From Actinomycetes bacterium (GTDB lineage Bacteria > Actinomycetota > Acidimicrobiia > Acidimicrobiales > RAAP-2): a stretch of 6,064 nucleotides of DNA. Both the position numbers and the translations under genes were made by a program. The first letter of the stretch is position 1; each line of letters begins with the position of its first letter. The stretch is from positions 1 to 6,064 of the forward strand of contig JAJYWG010000081.1 in NCBI GenBank assembly GCA_021791615.1, in the 5' to 3' direction. This document shows positions 1 to 5,617 of the stretch, piece after piece. Below the pieces are notes generated by a model. That model was given only the letters and a program-made list of their open reading frames with translations, did not search any database and was not told the origin of the DNA.

Positions 1-1
1 G

Positions 2-1030
2 GCGGTCACCATCGCCATCGACGACACGCTGTTCCGCCGCCGAGGGCCCAAGGTCCACGCCGCCAGCTGGTTCCACGACGGCTCCGCGATCGGCAAAGCC
101 AAGGTCGGGTATGGGAACAACTGGGTCATCTTGGCGATCGTGGTGCGCCTCGGGTTCCTCGACCGGCCGCTCGCTTTGCCGGTCGGGTTCGCGCTCGTCA
201 AGAAGAACAGCGACGACTCGTCCCGCCTTGTCCTTGCCCGTCGGCTCGTGGAAGCACTCAGTGCAGCCCTGCCCGGTCGGAGCATCCACGTGGTCGCCGA
301 CTCTGCCTACGCGGGCAAGGCACTGCGTGGCCTGTCCGGATCGGTGACCTGGACGACTCGGTTGCGGTCCAACGCCTCGCTCTACGAGCTCGCACCCCCA
401 CGGACCGGTCGCCGTGGCCGTCCCCGCCTGAAGGGCAACAAGCTCTCCTCGCTCGCCGCTCTCGCTACCACCATGACGTTCGCTTCGAGCACGGTCACCC
501 GATACGGGGCGACCACGACCGTCTCAACCGCAGTGCTTCGCTGCCTCTGGTATGGCGTGTTCGGCCCACAACAGGTCCAGGTGGTGTTCGTCCGGGACCG
601 CTCGAAGAACGGCTACGACATCGCTCTCGTCACCACCGACCTCGACGGCACCGCCGCCCAGGTCATCGAACGCTACGCCGCGCGCTGGTCGATCGAAGTC
701 GCGATCGAAGACGCCAAACAACTCGGCGGCGTCGGCCAAGCCCGCAACCGGCTCGAGCGAGCAGTGCAGCGCACGGTCCCCTTCGGGCTCGTCGTGAACA
801 CCCTGGCGATCTGCTGGTACGCGACGGCCGGTCATCACCCCGGCGACGTCGAAGCGGCCCGAGCGCTCGCCCCGTGGTACCGGCAGAAGGTTCAGCCGTC
901 GGTCCTCGACATGTTCGCCAAGCTCCGTCACGTGATCATCGCCGCGCAATTTCGACGGGTAGACCCTGCGCCGCTCACGTCACAGGAAATCTCCATCGTT
1001 CGCCTGGCCTGGGAGGGCGTGGCGGCGTAG
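2..1030 (+). CDS. IS701-like (IS4 superfamily) DDE transposase, 5' end outside window
   Basis: This is the cut-and-paste transposase of an insertion sequence. The frame is open from base 2 to TAG at 1028-1030 (342 residues visible), so the true start lies upstream of the window. Seen: an IDDT motif at bases 17-28 (first catalytic Asp), a VVADSAY motif with Asp at 299-301 (second Asp), and a perfect Y-(2)-R-(3)-E-(6)-K signature with Tyr 674-676, Arg 683-685, catalytic Glu 695-697 and Lys 716-718. YREK is the hallmark of the IS4 superfamily. The motifs 'WSIEVAIEDAKQLGG' and 'IDDTLFRRRGPK' resemble the IS701 / DDE_5 group. No internal stop or frameshift is seen, so the visible part looks intact. 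The IS right end should lie shortly after the stop, within about 1031-1100, but I cannot define its terminal repeat because the left end is missing. Confidence 0.9.
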   Translation, partial: AVTIAIDDTLFRRRGPKVHAASWFHDGSAIGKAKVGYGNNWVILAIVVRLGFLDRPLALPVGFALVKKNSDDSSRLVLARRLVEALSAALPGRSIHVVADSAYAGKALRGLSGSVTWTTRLRSNASLYELAPPRTGRRGRPRLKGNKLSSLAALATTMTFASSTVTRYGATTTVSTAVLRCLWYGVFGPQQVQVVFVRDRSKNGYDIALVTTDLDGTAAQVIERYAARWSIEVAIEDAKQLGGVGQARNRLERAVQRTVPFGLVVNTLAICWYATAGHHPGDVEAARALAPWYRQKVQPSVLDMFAKLRHVIIAAQFRRVDPAPLTSQEISIVRLAWEGVAA

Positions 1031-1099
1031 GTGAGAAAGTCGAGGGTAGATGGGAGTTCCAGCAAAGCCCTCCTAGCCCTCCATGTCGGCGGCGACCCT

Positions 1100-2032
1100 A
1101 TGCCCACCGACCGGCGGTACGAAGGAATCGAGAACGCGATCGTGCGGAGCGATAGGTGGCAGAGGCGCGCCATCGCATCCGTGGCGCGCGATAACGGTCA
1201 CTCGGCGCTCGGCTCAACGCATGGGTCTTACGATGAGTTCGGTGCTCACCTCCGACAAGTGCTGGAAGCGGCGCGCTGGGTCTGGGTTCCTGAGGGCGCA
1301 GACGAGCACCAGACGGCGGAATACCGTCTCATCCGCTACCCCGACCGCTATTGCGACCCGACCTTCCCTCCTGCCCAAGTGGCCTGGTCGAAGGGAGTCA
1401 GGCCGGCAGACGAACTGATCGACGACGTGGCGGCGCACACCAGGGACTGGGGCCTATCCGAGGTTAGCTGGGCTGTGTCCGAGTTCACTGCGCCCTCAGA
1501 TACCGAGCACGTCTTGGTCGCCAGAGGTGCCGCCCTCCGAGAGACCTACCGCGTGCTGGCATACGACTTCAGTGACGGGCTGCCTCAGCTCGAGATTCCA
1601 GACAAAGCAGTCGCAGAGCTGGTGTCCGATGAGCCACGCTTGCGTGCCGCGATGTTCGTAAATGCCGAGGGGTGGGGCAGCCAGCCGCTCGACGACGCCG
1701 AGTTGGCGAGAGAGCTTGAGCGGATGGCCCGCGAGCTGAGCATGTGGTCGAGTTTCAGAGTCCTCGTCTCGTTCGGTGACGAGCCGGTGGCTACTGGCGG
1801 TTGCACGTTCGTCGGTAACACGGCACATCTTCTGGGGTCCGTGACCCTACCGGGGTGGCGGAGGCGAGGCGCGTATCGGGCAGTGCTTGCCGAGCGACTT
1901 CGGCTTGCTTCGCAGAACGGCGCCATCATGGCCGTTGTGAAGGGCCGAGTCGACACCTCGGCACCAACCCTCGAGCGCGCTGGCTTCGTCGACTACGGCG
2001 AGGAGCGTCGATACCGACTTCGTCTTGCATGA
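1100..2032 (+). CDS. GNAT-family N-acetyltransferase (tandem GNAT-like)
   Basis: A probable acetyl-CoA-dependent N-acetyltransferase of 310 residues; the substrate is unknown. The C-terminal half carries the GNAT core. Motif A at about residues 244-263 is 'LLGSVTLPGWRRRGAY', with R-R-R-G-A as the CoA pyrophosphate-binding loop. The closing 'APTLERAGFVDYGEERRYRL' is the usual last helix and strands. The N-terminal half (about residues 30-160) ends in 'ARGAALRETYRVLAYDF' (141-157), which resembles the same closing element, so it may be a degenerate second GNAT domain (inference). ATG 1100 is preferred as start. The same frame also opens at GTG 1031, directly after the transposase stop, but that region probably belongs to the IS end. 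GTG 1142 is another possibility. No good ribosome binding site distinguishes them, so the first about 40 residues are uncertain. Confidence 0.8.
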   Translation: MPTDRRYEGIENAIVRSDRWQRRAIASVARDNGHSALGSTHGSYDEFGAHLRQVLEAARWVWVPEGADEHQTAEYRLIRYPDRYCDPTFPPAQVAWSKGVRPADELIDDVAAHTRDWGLSEVSWAVSEFTAPSDTEHVLVARGAALRETYRVLAYDFSDGLPQLEIPDKAVAELVSDEPRLRAAMFVNAEGWGSQPLDDAELARELERMARELSMWSSFRVLVSFGDEPVATGGCTFVGNTAHLLGSVTLPGWRRRGAYRAVLAERLRLASQNGAIMAVVKGRVDTSAPTLERAGFVDYGEERRYRLRLA

Positions 2033-2137
2033 TGGACGTCCGACGCACCGCCAACGACGGAGTGCCCCGCGACCGGCGTTCCGGGACGCTCTAACGAGCC
2101 GATTCTAGGGCGCCTTCCGGTCACCTTTAGGGACGGC

Positions 2138-2167
2138 TTGACAGTGCCTAGCTAACTTAGCTAGTAT
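2138..2167 (+). promoter_or_regulatory. Promoter of the phd/vapC operon, predicted leaderless
   Basis: A perfect -35 box TTGACA (2138-2143) is followed by an 18-base spacer and a -10 box TAGTAT (2162-2167, 4 of 6 consensus bases, TANNNT type). Counting the last T as -7 puts +1 at 2174, exactly the A of the antitoxin ATG. No Shine-Dalgarno sequence precedes this ATG, as expected for a leaderless mRNA. The start site is inferred from spacing only. Confidence 0.72.
2148..2164. promoter_or_regulatory. Operator palindrome for the antitoxin
   Basis: CTAGCTAA-C-TTAGCTAG is a perfect inverted repeat with 8-base arms around a single central base. It fills the spacer and overlaps the first three bases of the -10 box. 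Type II antitoxins of the Phd/YefM kind bind such palindromes to repress their own operon, so this is the likely autoregulatory site. It is AT-rich and stands out from the GC-rich surroundings. Confidence 0.75.
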
Positions 2168-2173
2168 GGCGAA

Positions 2174-2413
2174 ATGCGGGTCAACATGCATGACGCCAAG
2201 ACCAATCTCTCAAGGCTCGTGGCTGCCGTGGAGTCCGGCGAGACGGACGAGGTCGAGATCGCCCGTGCGGGCCACGTGGTGGCCCGCATCGTTCCACCTC
2301 GCGCACGATCTCCACGGCGTCCAGGCCAATGGGCAGGTCGAGTTCATGTGCGCGAAGACTTCGATCAACTGCCGGAAGACCTTGCTGCCGCTTTTCGCGG
2401 TGAGCGTCCGTGA
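2174..2413 (+). CDS. Type II antitoxin, Phd/YefM family
   Basis: A 79-residue antitoxin predicted to bind and neutralise the PIN toxin encoded next to it and to repress the operon. The N-terminal part (residues 1-43, beginning 'MRVNMHDAKTNLSRLVAAVE') matches the conserved DNA-binding Phd/YefM fold, including the typical strand before HDAK and the A-K-x-x-L-S-R-L helix. The C-terminal part (about 52-79, 'RVHVREDFDQLPEDLAAAF') is the usual acidic, toxin-wrapping tail of antitoxins paired with VapC. ATG 2174 is chosen because it keeps the conserved first strand and coincides with the predicted transcription start; ATG 2186 would remove that strand. An ATG at 2166 is in another frame. The stop overlaps the toxin start (GTGA, 2410-2413), so the two are translationally coupled. 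Confidence 0.88.
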   Translation: MRVNMHDAKTNLSRLVAAVESGETDEVEIARAGHVVARIVPPRARSPRRPGQWAGRVHVREDFDQLPEDLAAAFRGERP

Positions 2414-2790
2414 GGCTGCTGCTGGACACTCACATCCTGTTGTGGTGGCTCTCGGATGACCCGCTCCTGCCCTCAGCAGCTCGGGGAGCGATCTCGTCAC
2501 CTGGCAACGAGGTCATGGTCTCGGCAGCGGCGATCTGGGAGATCGCGATAAAGAAGGCCGTCGGGAGATTGGACGCGCCAGACGACTTGCTGGAGGTGCT
2601 CACCACCAGCGATTTCGAAACTCTGGAAATCACAGCCTCACACGCTCTGCTGGCAGGTGGCTTGGCACCTCACCATTCCGATCCTTTCGACCGAATGATG
2701 ATTGCCCAGGCGCGCGCGGAGAACCTGACGTTGGTGAGTATCGACGAACGCTTCCCGCAATACGACGTCGAACTCTTGTTTCTCAGTTGA
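2410..2790 (+). CDS. vapC: PIN-domain ribonuclease toxin, VapC family
   Basis: A 126-residue type II toxin, a Mg-dependent endoribonuclease of the PIN fold; VapC proteins typically cut tRNA or rRNA. All expected acidic residues are seen: Asp6 in 'LLLDTHILLWW', Glu44 in 'SAAAIWEIAIK', Asp94 in 'HHSDPFDRMMIAQA' (with Asp91 nearby), and Asp112 in 'LVSIDERF'. The length and the D-T-H-x-L-L-W-W opening fit the subgroup that pairs with Phd/YefM-type antitoxins. The GTG start overlaps the antitoxin TGA by four bases. A GGTGAG sequence at 2399-2404, five bases upstream, can act as ribosome binding site. The active site is complete, so the toxin is probably functional. The RNA target cannot be read from the sequence. 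Confidence 0.93.
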   Translation: MRLLLDTHILLWWLSDDPLLPSAARGAISSPGNEVMVSAAAIWEIAIKKAVGRLDAPDDLLEVLTTSDFETLEITASHALLAGGLAPHHSDPFDRMMIAQARAENLTLVSIDERFPQYDVELLFLS

Positions 2791-2800
2791 GACAGCAACA

Positions 2801-2828
2801 GGGCGATGCGAGAGATCGCTAATCGCCC
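2801..2828. terminator. Hairpin between convergent vapC and methyltransferase genes
   Basis: GGGCGAT (2801-2807) pairs perfectly with ATCGCCC (2822-2828). Inside it GCGA (2808-2811) pairs with TCGC (2816-2819) around a GAGA loop, a GNRA tetraloop. This gives an 11-pair stem with a two-base bulge (TA, 2820-2821) starting ten bases after the vapC stop. There is no T-tract on the + side, so it is not a textbook intrinsic terminator. Hairpins without a U-tract are often proposed as terminators or mRNA 3' ends in high-GC actinobacteria. It can form on either strand and so could serve both converging transcripts. Confidence 0.5.
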
Positions 2829-2895
2829 CTCCCAGGCGATCGGGGATGCTACCCACGTGTGGATCCCGCGTTGATAGGGGCTGGCCGACCCTTCG

Positions 2896-3624
2896 TCAGC
2901 CGGCGCGTCGCGCCATGAACACGAACTCTCGCCCGGGCCGATCTGGGGCATCCCTGACGTCTATCACCGCGAAGTCCGCCTCTCGTAGTGAGCTCTCGAT
3001 CTGCGCTCGGCTTCGGAATCGAAGCGTCGAGTCCGAGGTGTACGTGGCACCGTCGGATTCGAAGATGTACGTGGAACGGAACGAGACGATGTCGCCGCGC
3101 ACCCCGGTCACCTCCACCCAGTACTCGACCGGTCCTACGTCCACGAGCAGGGCCCGGGTGTAGGTCGCCCCGCGGGTCCATCGAAGCCACGCCTGGTCCT
3201 CGGGTACGCGGCTCTCGAAGACCAGGTGGCCGCCGGGTCGCAGCGCTCGGTGGCAAGCTCGGAGGGTGGTCGCCCACTCGTCGTCGGCAACGAAGATCTG
3301 GGCGACATTCCCCGTCATGGTCGCAAGGTCGACGTGAGATGCCGAGAGCGCGCCGAGATCGCCGCGCACCCACGTGACGCCGTCGGCACCGGGCTTCTTG
3401 CGAGCGACGTCCAACGAAGCACCTGCGGGGCCCAGTCCGATCACGTCTTTGCCTCTGCTCGCAAGCATGCAGGCGAAGGTCCCGGTACCACAGCCGACGT
3501 CGAGTACGCGCCTCGCGCCGAGTTCGTCGACGACGGTGCTGTATGCCTCTAGATCCGACCGGTCGGGGTCGAAGGGGTCGTAGACCTCGGCCAGGCGAGG
3601 GATCTCGAAGTGCGGATCAGCCAC
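2896..3624 (-). CDS. Class I SAM-dependent methyltransferase
   Basis: A 242-residue methyltransferase with a Rossmann-like fold. Motif I is 'RVLDVGCGTGTFA' (residues 39-51), the SAM-binding glycine loop. A following strand, 'DVIGLGPAGASLDVARKK' (60-77), normally ends in an acidic residue that holds the SAM ribose, but here that position is Gly65. 'WVRGDLGAL' (85-93) is motif II-like, and 'ALRPGGHLVFESR' in the middle is the typical post-motif strand. The C-terminal half (about 150-242) is beta-rich and probably forms the substrate lid. The substrate is not recognisable; general small-molecule methyltransferases have this shape. The start is GTG at 3624 with AAGG seven bases upstream (or TAAGGT as a -10, see the separate entry). 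It lies 99 bases downstream of the RelE-type toxin on the same strand and converges with vapC. Confidence 0.85.
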   Translation of the reverse strand: MADPHFEIPRLAEVYDPFDPDRSDLEAYSTVVDELGARRVLDVGCGTGTFACMLASRGKDVIGLGPAGASLDVARKKPGADGVTWVRGDLGALSASHVDLATMTGNVAQIFVADDEWATTLRACHRALRPGGHLVFESRVPEDQAWLRWTRGATYTRALLVDVGPVEYWVEVTGVRGDIVSFRSTYIFESDGATYTSDSTLRFRSRAQIESSLREADFAVIDVRDAPDRPGREFVFMARRAG

Positions 3625-3630
3625 CGCGTG

Positions 3631-3636
3631 ACCTTA
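3631..3636 (-). promoter_or_regulatory. TAAGGT before the methyltransferase: ribosome binding site or -10 box
   Basis: On the minus strand TAAGGT precedes the GTG start. Its AAGG (3635-3632) is seven bases from the start, a normal Shine-Dalgarno position. The same hexamer also fits the TANNNT -10 pattern and would place +1 exactly at the GTG (3624). No -35 box is convincing. The sequence alone does not decide, and the ribosome binding site reading is the simpler one. Confidence 0.4.
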
Positions 3637-3723
3637 CGGGAACGGCGTCCGCCAGGCGCGTGGCTGCGTGCCCGGCGTCTCGTGTCATGTGCCTTCGCCG
3701 ACGGCGCGATCTTCGGAGCATCC

Positions 3724-3999
3724 TCAGCGCGATTTGTACACGTCGGCACGGTGGTCGACACGCAAGACACTGACGATCCTGGCACCGTCGTCGATCTCGT
3801 AGATCACCCGGTACGGGCCTCGACGGGCTGCCCACAGTCCGGTGAGCTCGCGCTGCAGAGGATGTCCCACCGCACGAGGCGCGTCGACGAGTGCCCCAGT
3901 CACGAACTCGACCACGGCCGCAGCGGCCTTCTCGGGCAACCGTGCCAAGGCACGCTCTGCGCCGGAGGCCATGACGAGCCGGTACGCCGGCTCTCTCAC
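3724..3999 (-). CDS. RelE/ParE-superfamily toxin
   Basis: A 91-residue type II toxin; RelE proteins cut mRNA in the ribosomal A site. Family signs seen: the opening 'YRLVMASGAERALARLP' (6-22, first strand plus the long helix with Leu/Pro), the 'PLQRELTGLWAARRGPYRVIYEI' region (47-69, L-x-G-x-W-x-x-R-x-G-x-Y-R-V-I-Y), and the ending 'VLRVDHRADVYKSR' (78-91) with the H-R-x-D-V-Y motif. Arg64, Arg84 and Tyr88 occupy positions where RelE family members carry catalytic residues. The GTG start overlaps the antitoxin stop by four bases (GTGA on the minus strand), so translation is coupled; no strong separate ribosome binding site is seen. RelE is favoured over ParE because of the HRxDVY ending, but the target was not tested. 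Confidence 0.9.
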   Translation of the reverse strand: MREPAYRLVMASGAERALARLPEKAAAAVVEFVTGALVDAPRAVGHPLQRELTGLWAARRGPYRVIYEIDDGARIVSVLRVDHRADVYKSR

Positions 4000-4268
4000 C
4001 GCCGCAGGTACTTGGCGCGAAGCTCCTCCGCGGTTACGACCTTGCCCCGTGGGATGTCTCGTCGTGCTCGGTCGATCTCCTCGAGCGCCGCCGGATCGGA
4101 CAGCAGCTCCAAGGTGTCCTCCAGTGCCTCAAGATCCTCAGGGCTCATGATGACTGCGGCAGCGCGACCGTTGCGGGTGAGGACGACGCGGTCGTGCTCA
4201 TGCTCGACGCGATCCACGATCTCCGACAGGTGAGCCTTGATCTCGGCGAGGGGCAACGTCTCTTGCAT
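3996..4268 (-). CDS. Type II antitoxin, RelB / Phd-YefM family
   Basis: A 90-residue antitoxin paired with the RelE-type toxin downstream. It starts 'MQETLPLAEIKAHLSEIVDR', the usual Phd/YefM fold opening. 'DRVVLTRNGRAAAVIMSPEDLEALEDTLELL' (about 26-56) is the strand-turn-strand followed by the dimerising helix seen in many YefM/RelB antitoxins. The acidic and basic C-terminal tail (57-90) is the toxin-binding part. The frame extends upstream to GTG 4286 and ATG 4274. Both lie upstream of the predicted transcription start at 4269, which follows a perfect TATAAT, so ATG 4268 is chosen; it also gives the usual family N-terminus. The stop overlaps the toxin GTG. Confidence 0.88.
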   Translation of the reverse strand: MQETLPLAEIKAHLSEIVDRVEHEHDRVVLTRNGRAAAVIMSPEDLEALEDTLELLSDPAALEEIDRARRDIPRGKVVTAEELRAKYLRR

Positions 4269-4285
4269 GACCATGATTATAGTCA
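4268..4285. promoter_or_regulatory. Imperfect operator palindrome over the relBE promoter
   Basis: TGACCATGATTATAGTCA is an 18-base inverted repeat in which seven of nine base pairs match. It covers the -10 box and reaches the first base of the antitoxin ATG. The position fits autorepression by the antitoxin, as in the other toxin-antitoxin operon, but the arms are shorter and imperfect. Confidence 0.45.
4276..4281 (-). promoter_or_regulatory. Perfect TATAAT -10 box of the relBE-type operon
   Basis: The minus strand reads TATAAT. Counting its last T as -7 gives +1 at 4269, one base before the ATG at 4268, so the mRNA is predicted to be leaderless or nearly so. The best -35 candidate at 17-base spacing (GCCACA, 4299-4304 on the plus coordinates) is poor, matching only three of six bases. 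The -10 box rules out the longer GTG 4286 start, because that codon lies upstream of it. Confidence 0.65.
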
Positions 4286-4286
4286 C

Positions 4287-4473
4287 GTAGCTCAGCAGTG
4301 TGGCCAGTCAGGTGTCCCTACCGCGCCAGCGCGATGTCCCAGTTCAACGCCGTGCCCTGCCCGCAAAGTGCCGTTCGGTGCGCCCTTGACTCCCCGGCAC
4401 TCGAGTTGCGCCTTCGTCTCCCCGGTCTAGCTCGGGCGGACTGCCAACTCCGATGCGTCACGAGCAGCTCTCG
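4287..4473. other. Intergenic stretch without a recognisable gene
   Basis: This stretch separates the relBE-type promoter from the 3' end of the replication-relaxation pseudogene. I find no protein with family features on either strand, no tRNA, and no clear hairpin terminator. The part close to 4287 probably holds the weak upstream half of the antitoxin promoter. Confidence 0.4.
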
Positions 4474-5374
4474 CTACGCCTCCTGCCATTGTTCGGCCGC
4501 CCGTCGTCGGTACGCCTGGGTCTCTGCGACACGTTCCTCGGACTCGGCCCGAATGGGCACGCCGGCCAGCTCGGCCAGGCGAACCCGCACGCTCTCGTAG
4601 CCGATCGGCGCCCAGATGGCGTCCTGCGGCCGCTGAGTCGGCCCCAGGGCGGCCGTCACCACGGGCACGGTTGCTTTGGCCAGGACGCGGCGGACGCCGG
4701 CCTCCCGGCGCGGGTGGCCGAAGCAGAACAGGATCCAGTAGGCGAGCCCCGGGCCACCTGGAGGTCCTTGTAGCTCTTCAGCTTCTTCTCGAGGCGCTCC
4801 AGGGTCTCGGTCGAGCGGTCGTACTCCAAGCAGAAGACGATCCGGTTGCCAGCCTCCTCCCACACCCCGAGCCCGTCGGGCTGGGCGATCCGGTCGAACT
4901 GCTCCATGCAGTGGCGCTCGGACCACCAGAGCGACAGGTCGCGGTCCTCCCGCCGGCGGGACTCGGCGAGAAGGGCGGAGAAGAACCCACTCACGCCGAC
5001 CAGGTGGCGGAGGCGCTGGGACTTCCCGATGGCGAGCGCCTTGTCGGCCCGCCAGCGCGACGTGTCGGGGTCCTCGCCCCGTTCGGCGGCGACCACCAGG
5101 CGTCGAGCTGGTCGAGGATGTAGTGGTGCGGGAGGCTGGCGTAGCGGTGGTCGAGCGGCTGGAGGCGGTCCACGAGCCGGAGTCGGTAGAGCGTGGTCAA
5201 GCGGTGCTGGGCGGTGTTCGTGTTGTCGAAGTACATCTCGGCCAGCTGGTCGGTCGTGAAGACCCGGTGTCGGTAGAGCATGGTCAGGATCTGACGGTCC
5301 CGTTCGGTCAGCCCGTGCGCCACTGCCATCACGAGCCCGTCGGTGGCCCTCGGCCGGAGAGAAGAAGCAGTCAT
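4474..5374 (-). pseudogene. Replication-relaxation family protein, broken by two single-base losses
   Basis: The Replic_Relax family is associated with plasmid and conjugative-element replication and DNA relaxation in actinobacteria. Three minus-strand frames join into one protein. Frame one (5374 to about 5099) carries a winged-helix start, 'LTERDRQILTMLYRHRVFTT' onward, residues about 22-75, to 'HHYILDQLDA'. Frame two (about 5097-4752) runs 'VAAERGEDPDTSRWRADKAL', 'WWSERHCMEQFDRIAQPDG' and 'IVFCLEYDRSTETLERL'. Frame three (about 4748-4474) runs 'LAYWILFCFGHPRREAG' to 'AEQWQEA' and TAG. One base is missing near 5098/5099 and one near 4746-4751, both beside C/G runs. Adding two bases gives 903 nt, exactly 300 residues plus stop, a plausible full length. 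The start ATG 5374 is provisional; ATG 5329 is an alternative and neither has a clear ribosome binding site. This may be a true pseudogene or two sequencing or assembly errors. Confidence 0.85.
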
Positions 5375-5397
5375 GAGAACAATCCCAAGGAGTCGGG

Positions 5398-5473
5398 GTT
5401 CACGACTGGCGGGGGTGGAGTAGCGACACGCTGGCACTTCGACATGGAGAGGGTGCTCCGTTCAGGACTGGCG
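5398..5473. repeat. Pair of 14-base direct repeats upstream of the replication-relaxation gene
   Basis: GTTCACGACTGGCG (5398-5411) and GTTCAGGACTGGCG (5460-5473) differ at one base and are 62 bases apart start to start. They lie 24 to 99 bases upstream of the proposed start of the replication-relaxation gene, so they could be protein-binding sites for replication or regulation. Only two copies are seen, which is weak for an iteron array. Confidence 0.5.
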
Positions 5474-5617
5474 ACCGTGGTGGCGACCCGGTCGATCCCC
5501 CTCCCGCCGAGTACCCGTCACGGCGGATCTTCGTGTGCAGGGCAGCGAGGCCGATCGCCGGCCCCTCGACCAATGGTTCGAAGTTCGCATTCTGGGAGGC
5601 CGGGTGTGCCGAGAGGT

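Noticed and set aside
524..949. Long minus-strand open frame opposite the transposase
   Set aside because: It overlaps the well-supported transposase entirely and has no family features; it is a shadow frame of high-GC coding DNA.
2166..2459. Plus-strand frame beginning at ATG 2166
   Set aside because: It overlaps both the antitoxin and the toxin in the wrong frame, and its ATG lies upstream of the predicted transcription start.
3625..3723. A small gene between the RelE-type toxin and the methyltransferase
   Set aside because: The gap is only 99 bases and holds no open frame with a start and ribosome binding site; it is best read as a leader.
4746..5101. Programmed ribosomal frameshifting in the replication-relaxation gene
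   Set aside because: Two shifts would be needed, neither site has a slippery heptamer or an obvious downstream stimulator, and both look like lost bases at C/G runs.
4671..5259. Plus-strand open frames over the replication-relaxation gene
   Set aside because: They are arginine-, serine- and glycine-rich with no recognisable motif, while the minus strand gives a continuous family-like protein once two bases are restored.
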